Assembly (NCBI RefSeq): GCF_001421885.1
Contig: NZ_LMLH01000028.1
Coordinates: 262,442 to 326,441 of the forward strand
Source of the DNA: Pseudomonas sp. Leaf48
GTDB lineage: Bacteria > Pseudomonadota > Gammaproteobacteria > Pseudomonadales > Pseudomonadaceae
Reading direction: 5' to 3'
Length of the DNA: 64,000 nt
Shown: positions 16,552-24,332 of the stretch, piece by piece
Layout of the letters: each line of letters opens with the position of its first letter
Numbering within the stretch: position 1 is the stretch's first letter
Notes under the pieces: generated by a model
Database searches by the model: none
Told to the model about the DNA's origin: nothing
What the model saw: only the letters and a program-made list of their open reading frames with translations
Program-made: the position numbers and the translations under genes

Positions 16552-17258
16552 GCATTCAGTTGATCACCTTCGATCTCGACGACACCCTGTGGCACACCGC
16601 TCCGGTGATCGTCAGCGCCGAAGCCGTTTTGCGTGAATGGCTGAGCGAACATGCTCCCGCCCTGGGGGCGGTGCCGGTGGAGCATCTGTGGGCCATTCGC
16701 GAACGCATCCTGAGCATCGAGCCGAACCTCAAGCATCGCATCAGCGCCCTGCGTCGACGGGTGTTGTTCCAGGCGCTGGAAGAGGCCGGTTACGCTCACG
16801 CAGTGGCGTCCGACCTGGCCGACCAGAGTTTCGAAGTGTTTTTGCATGCCCGCCACCAGCTGGAAATTTTCCCGGAGGTGCAACCGACGCTGCAAGTACT
16901 GGCCAACCATTACACCTTGGGCGTGGTCACCAACGGCAACGCTGATATCCGGCGCCTGGGGCTGGCGGATTATTTCAGGTTTGCGCTGTGCGCCGAAGAC
17001 ATCGGCATCGGCAAACCGGATGCGCGATTGTTCCATGAGGCGTTGCAGCGTGGAGACGCCACTGCCGAGACGGCAGTACATATTGGCGACCATCCGGGCG
17101 ACGACATTGCCGGTGCCCAGCAAGCAGGGCTGCGGGCGATCTGGTTCAACCCGGCGGGCAAGGCCTGGGAAGCCGAGCATCTGCCGGATGCAGAAATCCG
17201 CAGCCTGACCGAGTTGCCGGCGTTGTTGGCGCGGTGGAACCCCAGACACCCGGCCTGA
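16548..17258 (+). CDS. HAD-superfamily phosphatase (YigB-like)
   Basis: 236 residues. HAD motif I ITFDLDDTLW with the two catalytic aspartates, motif II GVVTNGN (Thr/Asn), motif III lysine in IGKPDARLFHEAL and motif IV HIGDHPGDDIAGA. The helical cap lies between motifs I and II (subfamily I). E. coli YigB in the same position is an FMN/sugar-phosphate phosphatase; the substrate here is not predictable from sequence. Translationally coupled to xerC. Confidence 0.88.
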   Translation: MSIQLITFDLDDTLWHTAPVIVSAEAVLREWLSEHAPALGAVPVEHLWAIRERILSIEPNLKHRISALRRRVLFQALEEAGYAHAVASDLADQSFEVFLHARHQLEIFPEVQPTLQVLANHYTLGVVTNGNADIRRLGLADYFRFALCAEDIGIGKPDARLFHEALQRGDATAETAVHIGDHPGDDIAGAQQAGLRAIWFNPAGKAWEAEHLPDAEIRSLTELPALLARWNPRHPA

Positions 17259-17275
17259 AATCACACACACCCCCT

Positions 17276-17365
17276 ATGGTAGCGAGCCTGCTCGCGATGA
17301 GGCCGTCACATTCAAAATTGATCCTGCCTGACCCACCGTTATCGCGAGCAAGCTCGCTCCCACAA
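17276..17365. repeat. REP pair
   Basis: Left arm TAGCGAGCCTGCTCGCGATG and inverted right arm ATCGCGAGCAAGCTCGCTCC about 45 bp apart, in the space between the convergent HAD and sutA genes. Confidence 0.75.
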
Positions 17366-17400
17366 GGAGATTGTCGGCGTATCCTCGATTTTCAGGCATG

Positions 17401-17430
17401 AAAAAGCCCGCAGCGACGGCGGGCCTTTTC
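17401..17430 (-). terminator. Intrinsic terminator behind sutA
   Basis: Hairpin GCCCGC-N7-GCGGGC (17406-17424) with A5 on the left, which reads as a U tract for minus-strand transcription; CCTTTTC on the right allows some function for the opposite strand as well. Confidence 0.75.
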
Positions 17431-17446
17431 AGTAAGCAAGACAGCC

Positions 17447-17767
17447 TCAAATAGGCCGGCTGCCGTACTTGTTGTCAGGCTTCTTGGGAGGATCGGCGAC
17501 CACATTGGCCTCCACTTCCTGCACCTTGCCGCCGCGAGCCAGGAACTCTTCCATGGCCTTGGCCAGGGCGTCTCGTTCCTTGTTCTTGGCTTCGACACTC
17601 GGCAGCTCATCGACCGATACCGCTGCCTTGGCTTTGCCTTTGGCGGTCGGAACGGGCGCATCACCGCCGTCGTCTTCAGCGACGTCTTCCGCCGCTGCTT
17701 CCAGACCTTCTTCGGTTTCGTCGTCGCCTACTTCGAGGTCGTCGTTTTCCAGATCATCGTCGCTCAT
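17447..17767 (-). CDS. sutA: SutA, RNA polymerase-binding transcription regulator
   Basis: 106 residues. The N-terminal half is extremely acidic (MSDDDLENDDLEVGDDETEE) and probably disordered, followed by a helical central region EAKNKERDALAKAMEEFLAR (about 59-78) and a short C-terminal tail KKPDNKYGSRPI. This composition and length match SutA of P. aeruginosa, a slow-growth factor that binds the sigma-S/RNA polymerase complex and upregulates ribosomal and housekeeping genes. It has no DNA-binding domain. Its place beside amtB-glnK is the same as in P. aeruginosa. Confidence 0.88.
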   Translation of the reverse strand: MSDDDLENDDLEVGDDETEEGLEAAAEDVAEDDGGDAPVPTAKGKAKAAVSVDELPSVEAKNKERDALAKAMEEFLARGGKVQEVEANVVADPPKKPDNKYGSRPI

Positions 17768-17868
17768 GTTCTACCTCATGACTTGCGAAAAGCAGATTAG
17801 TTATAGCCCAGCTTTGCCCTATGTCGAAGGCTGCCGGAAAAAATTCAACAACCGCTGCTGACCAGCGG

Positions 17869-18294
17869 TTATGCCCCTTCACCGTGCACGGTGGCGAGGA
17901 CTTTACGAGCACCGCCATGATCACGGTGCTCGCCCAGATAAACGCCTTGCCAGGTACCCAACGCCAGCCTGCCTGCCGCAATCGGCAAACTGAGCTGACA
18001 GCCAAGCACGCTGGACTTGAAGTGCGCCGGGAGGTCGTCCAGGCCTTCGTCGTTATGCTCATAGCCGTCTGTTCCTTGTGGGATCAGACGATTGAAAAAT
18101 CGTTCGAAGTCGCGACGTACCGCCGGATCGGCGTTCTCGTTGATGGTCAACGACGCCGAGGTATGCTGCAGCCACAAGTGCAACAGACCGACCCGACACG
18201 CCTTGAGTTCAGGCAGGCCGGCGAGTAACTCGTCCGTTACCAGATGAAAGCCCCGGGGCCTCGCCCGCAGGGTAATCAGAGTCTGTTGCCACAT
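17869..18294 (-). CDS. YjbQ family protein (secondary thiamine-phosphate synthase enzyme)
   Basis: 141 residues, UPF0047/YjbQ fold. Marks are GLLHLWLQHTSASLTINENAD (centre about 45-63), which carries the conserved His/Thr/Asn, then HNDEGLDDLPAHFKSS and TWQGVYLGEHRDHG with conserved His residues that probably bind metal. E. coli YjbQ has weak thiamine-phosphate synthase activity; the true role is unclear. Start MWQQTLITLRARPRGF at 18294 matches the family. Confidence 0.85.
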   Translation of the reverse strand: MWQQTLITLRARPRGFHLVTDELLAGLPELKACRVGLLHLWLQHTSASLTINENADPAVRRDFERFFNRLIPQGTDGYEHNDEGLDDLPAHFKSSVLGCQLSLPIAAGRLALGTWQGVYLGEHRDHGGARKVLATVHGEGA

Positions 18295-18464
18295 ACAGTT
18301 CTCCGCACGTTCGGGGCGCATTCTAGCGTGCTCTGGGAAAAAACAAAGGCCCTAATATTCCTTCAATCATGTAAGCCTTCGACCGCACAAAAACACCGGA
18401 CATCGACGACATACAACTTGCAGGTAAAAACCCTTCAGCCGCTAGTTGAATGACTAATTCCAGA

Positions 18465-18495
18465 CAAAAAAATGCCCGGCAAGCCGGGCAAGTTT
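18465..18495 (-). terminator. Intrinsic terminator of amtB
   Basis: Perfect hairpin TGCCCGGC-AA-GCCGGGCA (18473-18490) with A7 on the left, the U tract for the minus strand, 18 bp behind the amtB stop. Confidence 0.85.
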
Positions 18496-18507
18496 TCATA
18501 CGCTTGC

Positions 18508-19845
18508 TTACAAGTTGTAGCCGCGCTCGTTATGAAGCGCCAGATCGATGCCGACCGCCTCTTCTTCTTCGTTGATGCGCAGGCCCATGACCGCGTCCAG
18601 CACCTTGAGAATGATGTAGGTAGCGACTGCGGTGTAGATCACCGTGAAGCCCACGCCTTTGCACTGAATCCAGACTTGTGCAGCGATGTCGGTCACGGTG
18701 CCGAAGCCACCCAGGGACGGTGCAGCGAACACACCGGTCAGGATTGCGCCGAGAATGCCGCCGATACCGTGGACGCCAAACGCATCCAGGGAGTCGTCAT
18801 AGCCGAGCTTGCGTTTCATCGTGGTAGCGCAGAAGAAGCACACCACGCCAGCCGCCAGACCGATCACCAGTGCGCCCATCGGGCCAACGGTGCCAGCTGC
18901 CGGAGTGATGGCTACCAGACCGGCGACCACACCCGAAGCAATGCCCAGCGCGCTTGGTTTGCCGTGGGTGACCCACTCGGCGAACATCCAGCCCAGTGCC
19001 GCAGCAGCGGTTGCGATCTGGGTCACCAGCATCGCCATACCGGCAGTGCCGTTGGCCGCAGCGGCGGAACCGGCGTTGAAACCGAACCAGCCGACCCACA
19101 GCATGGCCGCGCCCATCAGGGTGTAACCGAGGTTGTGCGGAGCCATCGGGGTGGTCGGGAAGCCTTTACGCTTGCCCAGCACCAGGCAGGCGACCAGACC
19201 GGCCACACCGGCATTGATGTGCACCACGGTGCCGCCGGCGAAGTCCAGCACGCCCCAGTCCCACATCAGGCCGCCGTTGCCGGACCAGACCATGTGCGCG
19301 ATCGGTGCATACACCAGGGTGAACCACACACCCATGAAGATCAGCATCGCGGAGAACTTCATCCGCTCGGCGAAGGCACCGACAATCAGTGCCGGGGTGA
19401 TGATGGCGAAAGTCATCTGGAAGGTGATGAACACCGCTTCAGGGAACAGCGCCGCAGGGCCGGTCAGGCTCGAAGGCGTAACACCGGCCAGGAAGGCCTT
19501 GCCCATGCCACCGAAGAACGAGTTGAAGTTGACGACGCCCTGCTCCATGCCCGTGGTGTCGAACGCGATGCTGTAGCCATAAATGACCCACAGGACGCTG
19601 ATCAGACCGGTAATGGCGAAGCACTGCATCATCACGGAAAGAATGTTTTTGGAACGAACCATGCCGCCGTAGAACAGCGCGAGGCCAGGAATGGTCATGA
19701 ACAGCACGAGGGCTGTCGAGGTCAGCATCCAGGCGGTGTCGCCGGAGTTGAGGACTGGGGCCGCCACTTCGTCTGCCGCCAAAGCAAGGCTGGGCATTAC
19801 GATGGACAACAGGGCTCCTAGCCCTGCGAATTTACGCAGAGTCAT
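18508..19845 (-). CDS. amtB: Ammonium transporter AmtB
   Basis: 445 residues. Signal peptide MTLRKFAGLGALLSIVMPSLALA then eleven membrane helices. Family marks: GLALFYGGMVRSKN in helix 1, FGGTVVH-like GGTVVHINAGVAG with the first pore His, and DAFGVHGIGGILGA with the second pore His of the twin-histidine pair. Conducts NH4+/NH3 and is blocked by GlnK. Transcribed with glnK, 35 bp downstream of it, the standard arrangement. Confidence 0.96.
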   Translation of the reverse strand: MTLRKFAGLGALLSIVMPSLALAADEVAAPVLNSGDTAWMLTSTALVLFMTIPGLALFYGGMVRSKNILSVMMQCFAITGLISVLWVIYGYSIAFDTTGMEQGVVNFNSFFGGMGKAFLAGVTPSSLTGPAALFPEAVFITFQMTFAIITPALIVGAFAERMKFSAMLIFMGVWFTLVYAPIAHMVWSGNGGLMWDWGVLDFAGGTVVHINAGVAGLVACLVLGKRKGFPTTPMAPHNLGYTLMGAAMLWVGWFGFNAGSAAAANGTAGMAMLVTQIATAAAALGWMFAEWVTHGKPSALGIASGVVAGLVAITPAAGTVGPMGALVIGLAAGVVCFFCATTMKRKLGYDDSLDAFGVHGIGGILGAILTGVFAAPSLGGFGTVTDIAAQVWIQCKGVGFTVIYTAVATYIILKVLDAVMGLRINEEEEAVGIDLALHNERGYNL

Positions 19846-19880
19846 ATTGTTTTCTCCTGGGGCGTTGGGTTTGTAGCGGC

Positions 19881-20219
19881 TTAGATCGCGTCGGTATCGG
19901 TTTCGCCGGTACGGATGCGAATCGCCTGTTCCAGATTGACCACGAAGATCTTGCCGTCACCGATCTTGCCGGTGTTGGCGGCCTTGGTGATGGCCTCGAT
20001 GACCCGGTCCAGATCCTTGTCGTCGATGGCGACGTCGATCTTCACCTTTGGCAGGAAATCGACCACGTACTCCGCGCCGCGATACAGCTCGGTGTGACCC
20101 TTCTGCCGACCGAAGCCTTTGACCTCAGTGACGGTAATGCCCTGCACGCCGATCTCGGACAGCGACTCGCGTACGTCGTCCAGCTTGAACGGCTTGATGA
20201 TGGCAGTGACTAGCTTCAT
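19881..20219 (-). CDS. glnK: PII signal protein GlnK
   Basis: 112 residues. MKLVTAIIKPFKLDDVRESL, the T-loop with uridylylation site Tyr51 (ELYRGAEYVVDF) and the B- and C-loop patterns TGKIGDGKIFV and RIRTGE identify PII. Senses 2-oxoglutarate/ATP/ADP, modified by GlnD, plugs AmtB. First gene of glnK-amtB; nitrogen-regulated expression through NtrC and sigma-54 is expected. Confidence 0.96.
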   Translation of the reverse strand: MKLVTAIIKPFKLDDVRESLSEIGVQGITVTEVKGFGRQKGHTELYRGAEYVVDFLPKVKIDVAIDDKDLDRVIEAITKAANTGKIGDGKIFVVNLEQAIRIRTGETDTDAI

Positions 20220-20629
20220 GAAAACTCTCTCCCGAATTTGGTGGACTTGCCCCAGGAAAACAAACCCGTCTCAAGTCTAAGCGCAGTGCCTGGCTTTGTA
20301 ACGCATCGTCGGCCCTGACCTGCCCGTCCGACGCCCCTCACGAAACACTCCCCCGCTTCGCTTGGCGCACTGCGTTCGTCACAGTGACTGCATCAGTGCA
20401 TGGGTCATCAGGGTCTAAGCAGAAAGCTTGCCATCTCCACAAAAACTACTGTTTTCAAGCCTTTACCCGCAGATGACTGCTTCTTCGCCACAACACGCGA
20501 CGCGATACGCACAACAACGGTGCGACACCGTCCGTCCATATGCGCGAAAAGCGTGCATCCCTTGCCCGCGCAAATGACTATAGATGCTGCGTGATACACT
20601 GCCCGCCATTGCTATCAGGACATTTCCCC
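20220..20629. other. glnK-ubiK divergent intergenic region
   Basis: 410 bp without a credible gene; two short open frames (20400-20594 plus, 20408-20599 minus) mirror each other and have no family features. It should contain the nitrogen-controlled glnK promoter on the left and the ubiK promoter on the right. The dyad TGCATCAGTGCA at 20389-20401 is notable but its spacing does not fit the NtrC consensus. Confidence 0.5.
20276..20291 (-). promoter_or_regulatory. Possible sigma-54 promoter of glnK
   Basis: On the minus strand the sequence AGGCACTGCGCTTAGA has GGCAC in the -24 position and TT at the start of the -12 box, with correct spacing to a start about 57 bp before the glnK ATG. The -12 box reads AG rather than the near-invariant GC, so this is tentative. 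Confidence 0.35.
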
Positions 20630-20890
20630 ATGCTCGCGCCCAAAGACTTCCTCGACGCCCTGAGCGGCACCGCCTCCCGCCTCTTCAGCGGTGACACCCC
20701 GCTGCCGAAAAGTGAAATCGAAAGCCAGTTCAAAATGTTGCTGCAGAGCGCCTTCAGCAAACTGGATCTGGTCAGCCGGGAAGAATTTGATAGCCAGATG
20801 GTTGTATTGGCGCGGACCAGGGCACGGCTGGAGGCACTCGAAACGAAAGTGGCGGAGATGGAAGCGAAGCTCACTCCACCCACCGAGTAA
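20630..20890 (+). CDS. ubiK: UbiK accessory factor (YqiC/BMFP family)
   Basis: 86 residues. MLAPKDFLDALSGTASRLFS (amphipathic membrane-binding helix) then a trimeric coiled-coil region SREEFDSQMVVLARTRARLE (about 49-68), the BMFP signature. UbiK binds UbiJ and lipids and supports aerobic ubiquinone synthesis by the soluble Ubi complex. Start at 20630 matches the family; the open frame upstream lacks similarity. Precedes comM, as in P. aeruginosa. Confidence 0.88.
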   Translation: MLAPKDFLDALSGTASRLFSGDTPLPKSEIESQFKMLLQSAFSKLDLVSREEFDSQMVVLARTRARLEALETKVAEMEAKLTPPTE

Positions 20891-20900
20891 ACACCGCGAT

Positions 20901-20970
20901 CCCTGTGGGAGCTGGCTTGCCAGCGATAGCGCCCTCAAGATCGCCATCGCCAGCAAGCCGGCTCCTACAG
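20901..20970. repeat. REP pair
   Basis: Left arm CCCTGTGGGAGCTGGCTTGC and inverted right arm GCCAGCAAGCCGGCTCCTAC, 25 bp apart, between ubiK and comM. Confidence 0.8.
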
Positions 20971-21105
20971 CTTGTGCGATGGAGCGGTGGTATCAGCAAC
21001 ATCCTGAGAAAGTTTGTCTTCCCTGCCGCGACGCGAAAACCTCACCCCGCAACTACCCTTGAAAAACCCGCAGGAAGCGGCTCCCCGTCACCTCAAGGAA
21101 CGACC

Positions 21106-22599
21106 ATGTCCCTCTCCATCGTCCACAGCCGCGCCCAGATTGGCGTGGATGCGCCCGCTGTCACCGTTGAAGTCCACCTGGCCAATGGTTTGCCGTCACT
21201 GACCATGGTCGGTCTGCCAGAGGCAGCGGTGAAGGAAAGCAAGGATCGGGTGCGCAGTGCGATCATCAACTCAGGACTGCAATTTCCGGCGCGACGGATC
21301 ACGCTGAATCTGGCGCCCGCAGATTTGCCCAAGGATGGCGGGCGGTTCGATCTGGCGATTGCCTTGGGGATTCTGTCAGCCAGCGTGCAGGTGCCGACGC
21401 TGACTCTGGATGACGTGGAGTGCCTGGGGGAGTTGGCGCTTTCGGGCGCGATACGTGCCGTGAAGGGCGTATTGCCGGCTGCGCTGGCGGCGCGCAAGGC
21501 CGGGCGGGTGCTGATGGTGCCACGGGCGAATGCCGAGGAAGCCTGCCTCGCGTCCGGGCTAAAGGTGATCGCTGTGGATCACTTGCTGCAGGCCGTGGCG
21601 CACTTCAACGGGCATACGCCTGTTGAGCCCTTCGTCTCCGATGGGTTGATGCACGCCAGCAAGCCCTACCCCGATTTGAATGAAGTACAAGGTCAGCAAG
21701 CCGCCAAACGGGCCTTGCTGATTGCTGCGGCGGGGGCGCATAACCTGTTGTTCAGCGGGCCGCCCGGCACGGGCAAGACGCTGCTGGCGAGTCGTTTGCC
21801 GGGCCTGTTGCCGCCCTTGGCCGAAAGCGAGGCACTGGAAGTCGCGGCGATTCAATCGGTCACCAGTTGTGTGCCGCTCAGCCATTGGCCACAGCGCCCC
21901 TTTCGACAACCACACCATTCCGCCTCAGGACCGGCACTGGTGGGCGGTGGCTCGAAACCACAACCCGGCGAAATCACCCTGGCCCATCATGGCGTGCTGT
22001 TCCTCGATGAACTCCCGGAGTTTGATCGCAAGGTATTGGAGGTGTTGAGAGAGCCACTGGAGTCCGGCCACATCGTGATTTCCCGCGCCAAGGACCGCGT
22101 ACGCTTCCCGGCGCGCTTTCAACTGGTCGCCGCGATGAATCCCTGCCCCTGTGGATATCTTGGCGAACCGAGTGGCCGTTGTTCCTGTACGCCGGACATG
22201 GTTCAGCGCTATCGCAACAAACTGTCGGGGCCACTGCTGGATCGTATTGATCTGCACCTGACGGTTGCTCGCGAAGCCACGGCATTGAATCCTGCGTTAA
22301 AACCCGGCGACGACACTGCCACCGCCGCCGAGTCGGTTGCCGATGCACGGGAACGGCAACAAAAGCGCCAAGGCTGTGCCAATGCCTTTCTCGACTTGCC
22401 GGGCCTGCGCAGACACTGCAAGTTATCCACAACAGACGAAACCTGGCTGGAGACGGCGTGTGAACGACTGACCTTGTCACTGCGAGCGGCCCATCGACTG
22501 CTCAAAGTAGCGCGCACCCTTGCGGACCTTGAACAAGTCGATGAGATCAGACGCGAGCACTTGGCCGAAGCGCTGCAATACCGGCCAACAAGCCAGTAG
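21106..22599 (+). CDS. comM: ComM/YifB AAA+ helicase (Mg-chelatase-like)
   Basis: 497 residues. N-terminal ChlI domain (about 20-140), AAA+ domain with Walker A GPPGTGKTLLASRL (about 219-232) and Walker B VLFLDELPEF (about 297-306), zinc-type cysteine cluster NPCPCGYLGEPSGRCSCTPD, and C-terminal Mg_chelatase_C domain. ComM is a hexameric branch-migration helicase for integration of DNA in natural transformation. The start MSLSIVHSRAQIG at 21106 follows CAAGGAACGACC; the frame is open 67 codons upstream through a REP element. Confidence 0.93.
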   Translation: MSLSIVHSRAQIGVDAPAVTVEVHLANGLPSLTMVGLPEAAVKESKDRVRSAIINSGLQFPARRITLNLAPADLPKDGGRFDLAIALGILSASVQVPTLTLDDVECLGELALSGAIRAVKGVLPAALAARKAGRVLMVPRANAEEACLASGLKVIAVDHLLQAVAHFNGHTPVEPFVSDGLMHASKPYPDLNEVQGQQAAKRALLIAAAGAHNLLFSGPPGTGKTLLASRLPGLLPPLAESEALEVAAIQSVTSCVPLSHWPQRPFRQPHHSASGPALVGGGSKPQPGEITLAHHGVLFLDELPEFDRKVLEVLREPLESGHIVISRAKDRVRFPARFQLVAAMNPCPCGYLGEPSGRCSCTPDMVQRYRNKLSGPLLDRIDLHLTVAREATALNPALKPGDDTATAAESVADARERQQKRQGCANAFLDLPGLRRHCKLSTTDETWLETACERLTLSLRAAHRLLKVARTLADLEQVDEIRREHLAEALQYRPTSQ

Positions 22600-22600
22600 C

Positions 22601-22754
22601 TCAAATTTGCAAGTGCTTTGTGACCGGCGAATCCCAGCCCATGCGCATATTGCCGATCCGGTCCTGCAAGACGTTCATGCCGCGAGTTGGCACCACCGAG
22701 AGTTTCATCGTGCCGTTATCGTTGTCGACGATGCTGGCGCCCTCCGCTCGAGCC
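22601..22754 (-). pseudogene. Remnant of a DUF4432 (aldose 1-epimerase-like) gene
   Basis: About 50 codons on the minus strand read IVDNDNGTMKLSVVPTRGMN, then a segment ending GWDSPVTKHLQI and a stop. The pattern VVPTRGM...(16 residues)...GWDSPV is the N-terminal signature of DUF4432 aldose-epimerase-like proteins (normally about 300+ residues). Upstream codons have no similarity and the rest of the gene is missing, so this is a fragment. Similarity is by memory of the family, not by search. Confidence 0.55.
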
Positions 22755-22828
22755 TTCCCAAGCCAATTAAATTTGACCTTATGCAACCTCCGCACGCTTA
22801 CGTTAGTCTCATACGGATTGAACCTCCG

Positions 22829-22905
22829 GCAGATTGTCTGCGATATCATAATGACATCAATGTCGCACGCTAAATGCAGGAGCAAGTACAGACACATTTG
22901 TCTGT
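22829..22905 (+). promoter_or_regulatory. Two CAGA/TCTG dyads upstream of the srf cluster, candidate operator
   Basis: GCAGA-TTG-TCTGC (22829-22841) and the perfect dyad ACAGACA-CATT-TGTCTGT (22888-22905) share the same half-site CAGA/TCTG. The second ends 33 bp before the first start codon of the eleven-gene cluster. The surrounding 22780-22930 is clearly richer in A+T than its neighbours. Good candidate site for a transcription regulator; no recognisable strong sigma-70 boxes. Confidence 0.45.
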
Positions 22906-22937
22906 CATTTTTGCGCAACGGATCGTATGGAGTTTGA

Positions 22938-24326
22938 ATGCGCGGGGCACTATTACGCAGCGGTAAGAGCGGGTCATTCACTGCCCTCGGCGAAACAGGT
23001 CAACCGGTCTACCGGGCAGCCCTGCAATTGCGCGAAGCCATTCGCCGCAAGAACCCCGATTTGGTCGATCATCTGGCCATCCCTCAAAGCGATGAACTCG
23101 GCAACCAGATCGATTGGTACAGCGCCCTCGAAGGCGATGTGATTCCCTGGAGCAGCGCGACCGAAGAAGAACGCGCCCCTGCCCGTCGCCAGCTTGAATC
23201 GCTGAAAACTGCGCTCGAGGAATTGAGCCAGCGTTTCCTGGTCACTGATTCCGGCGAACCGCAGCAAGGCGACAAAGCCGTGTTCGGCAAGCTGCTCAAG
23301 CGCGTCATTCATTTCCCCGACGAAAACTTCGTCTACCTGGTGCAAGGCAAACCCGTGCTCACCTTTTGGGGTTTCGAGCATGCCGGCACCGGCATTGGCG
23401 ATCCATTGCACTGCCTCTATCAGATTCCGCCCGCGTTCACGCCGCCACCCGCGGTCGAAGCGCCTGTTGTGGCGCCCGTCGTGCCGGTGGTTGCTCGTCC
23501 ATGGTGGCGCCGCTGGTGGTGGCTGTTGCTGCTGCCGCTCCTGCTGCTGCTTTTGTGGTTGTTGCTCGGCCTGCGCGGTTGCGTGCCGATTCCGTCGGTG
23601 GCAGTAGACCTGCTGCCTGAGGGCATCGTGCCGGTGGAAAAACAACTGGAAGATCCGAAACTGCCTGGCAATGTCACGACGTTGAATGGCGTTCCGGTGA
23701 ACGGCACTGTCGTGGGCTCCACCACAGGAACTGGCACCGCTGTGACCGGAACTCATGGCGTGGAAGCGCCGGCGGTCGAAGGTAGCGAGGCTGACGCAGC
23801 ACCCACCGGCGTGACCCAAGACCCGGCCAAAGACCCGGCAGCGGACCCTGCCGCCGAATCGCCAACCACACCACCCGAAAACAAAACCGCGCCGCCGGAT
23901 ATCACATCACCCGAGGCCGAAAAACCTGCGGCCCCAAAAGCCGGCCCTCCCCTGAGCATCCCGCCAGACGCCGCCGACGGTGCCGCCAAGTTCCTCGACG
24001 GTCAGTACAACGCAGGCGCCGGGATACAAGACCGCCGGACCGGCAAACCGCTGCGTCTGGAATACCAGCTCAAGGACGGTAAGGGCCAAGTCACCGTACA
24101 CCAGGCCGACGGTTCCAAATGCAGCGGGCCGGTAAGCGCTACCATGAAGGGTGGCAGCCTGGCCATCGACAGCCAGGGCCAGGCCGTTTGCGGCGATGGC
24201 AGCACTTACGACATGCCCAAGGTCAACTGCCGCCCAGGGGCCACCACGGTCGCGGACTGCACTGGCGGTTACGGAAAAGAACAATTCCCCATGTCCATGC
24301 GGCAAGCGGCCGAAAAAACGGAATAA
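22938..24326 (+). CDS. srfA: SrfA family membrane protein
   Basis: 462 residues. Cytoplasmic N-terminal domain (1-185) with conserved Trp/Gly patterns DWYSALEGDVIPW and FVYLVQGKPVLTFWG, one strong membrane segment (about 192-214, Leu/Trp-rich), a Pro/Thr/Ala-rich linker and a periplasmic C-terminal domain (about 345-455) with FLDGQYNAGAGIQD and several cysteines. This is the SrfA family, named after the SsrB-regulated srfABC genes of Salmonella; molecular function unknown. The start follows GGAG (22929-22932). First gene of the cluster, 6 bp before srfB. Its N-terminal domain is paralogous to the last gene of the cluster. Confidence 0.85.
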   Translation: MRGALLRSGKSGSFTALGETGQPVYRAALQLREAIRRKNPDLVDHLAIPQSDELGNQIDWYSALEGDVIPWSSATEEERAPARRQLESLKTALEELSQRFLVTDSGEPQQGDKAVFGKLLKRVIHFPDENFVYLVQGKPVLTFWGFEHAGTGIGDPLHCLYQIPPAFTPPPAVEAPVVAPVVPVVARPWWRRWWWLLLLPLLLLLLWLLLGLRGCVPIPSVAVDLLPEGIVPVEKQLEDPKLPGNVTTLNGVPVNGTVVGSTTGTGTAVTGTHGVEAPAVEGSEADAAPTGVTQDPAKDPAADPAAESPTTPPENKTAPPDITSPEAEKPAAPKAGPPLSIPPDAADGAAKFLDGQYNAGAGIQDRRTGKPLRLEYQLKDGKGQVTVHQADGSKCSGPVSATMKGGSLAIDSQGQAVCGDGSTYDMPKVNCRPGATTVADCTGGYGKEQFPMSMRQAAEKTE

Positions 24327-24332
24327 CCCGAC

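Noticed and set aside
18472..19821. 449-codon open frame antisense to amtB
   Set aside because: Composition (His, Gln, Gly, Glu-rich) is that of a GC-rich shadow; AmtB on the other strand is beyond doubt.
20389..20401. NtrC site TGCATCAGTGCA upstream of glnK
   Set aside because: Half-sites resemble TGCAC/GTGCA but the spacer is far too short for the NtrC consensus.
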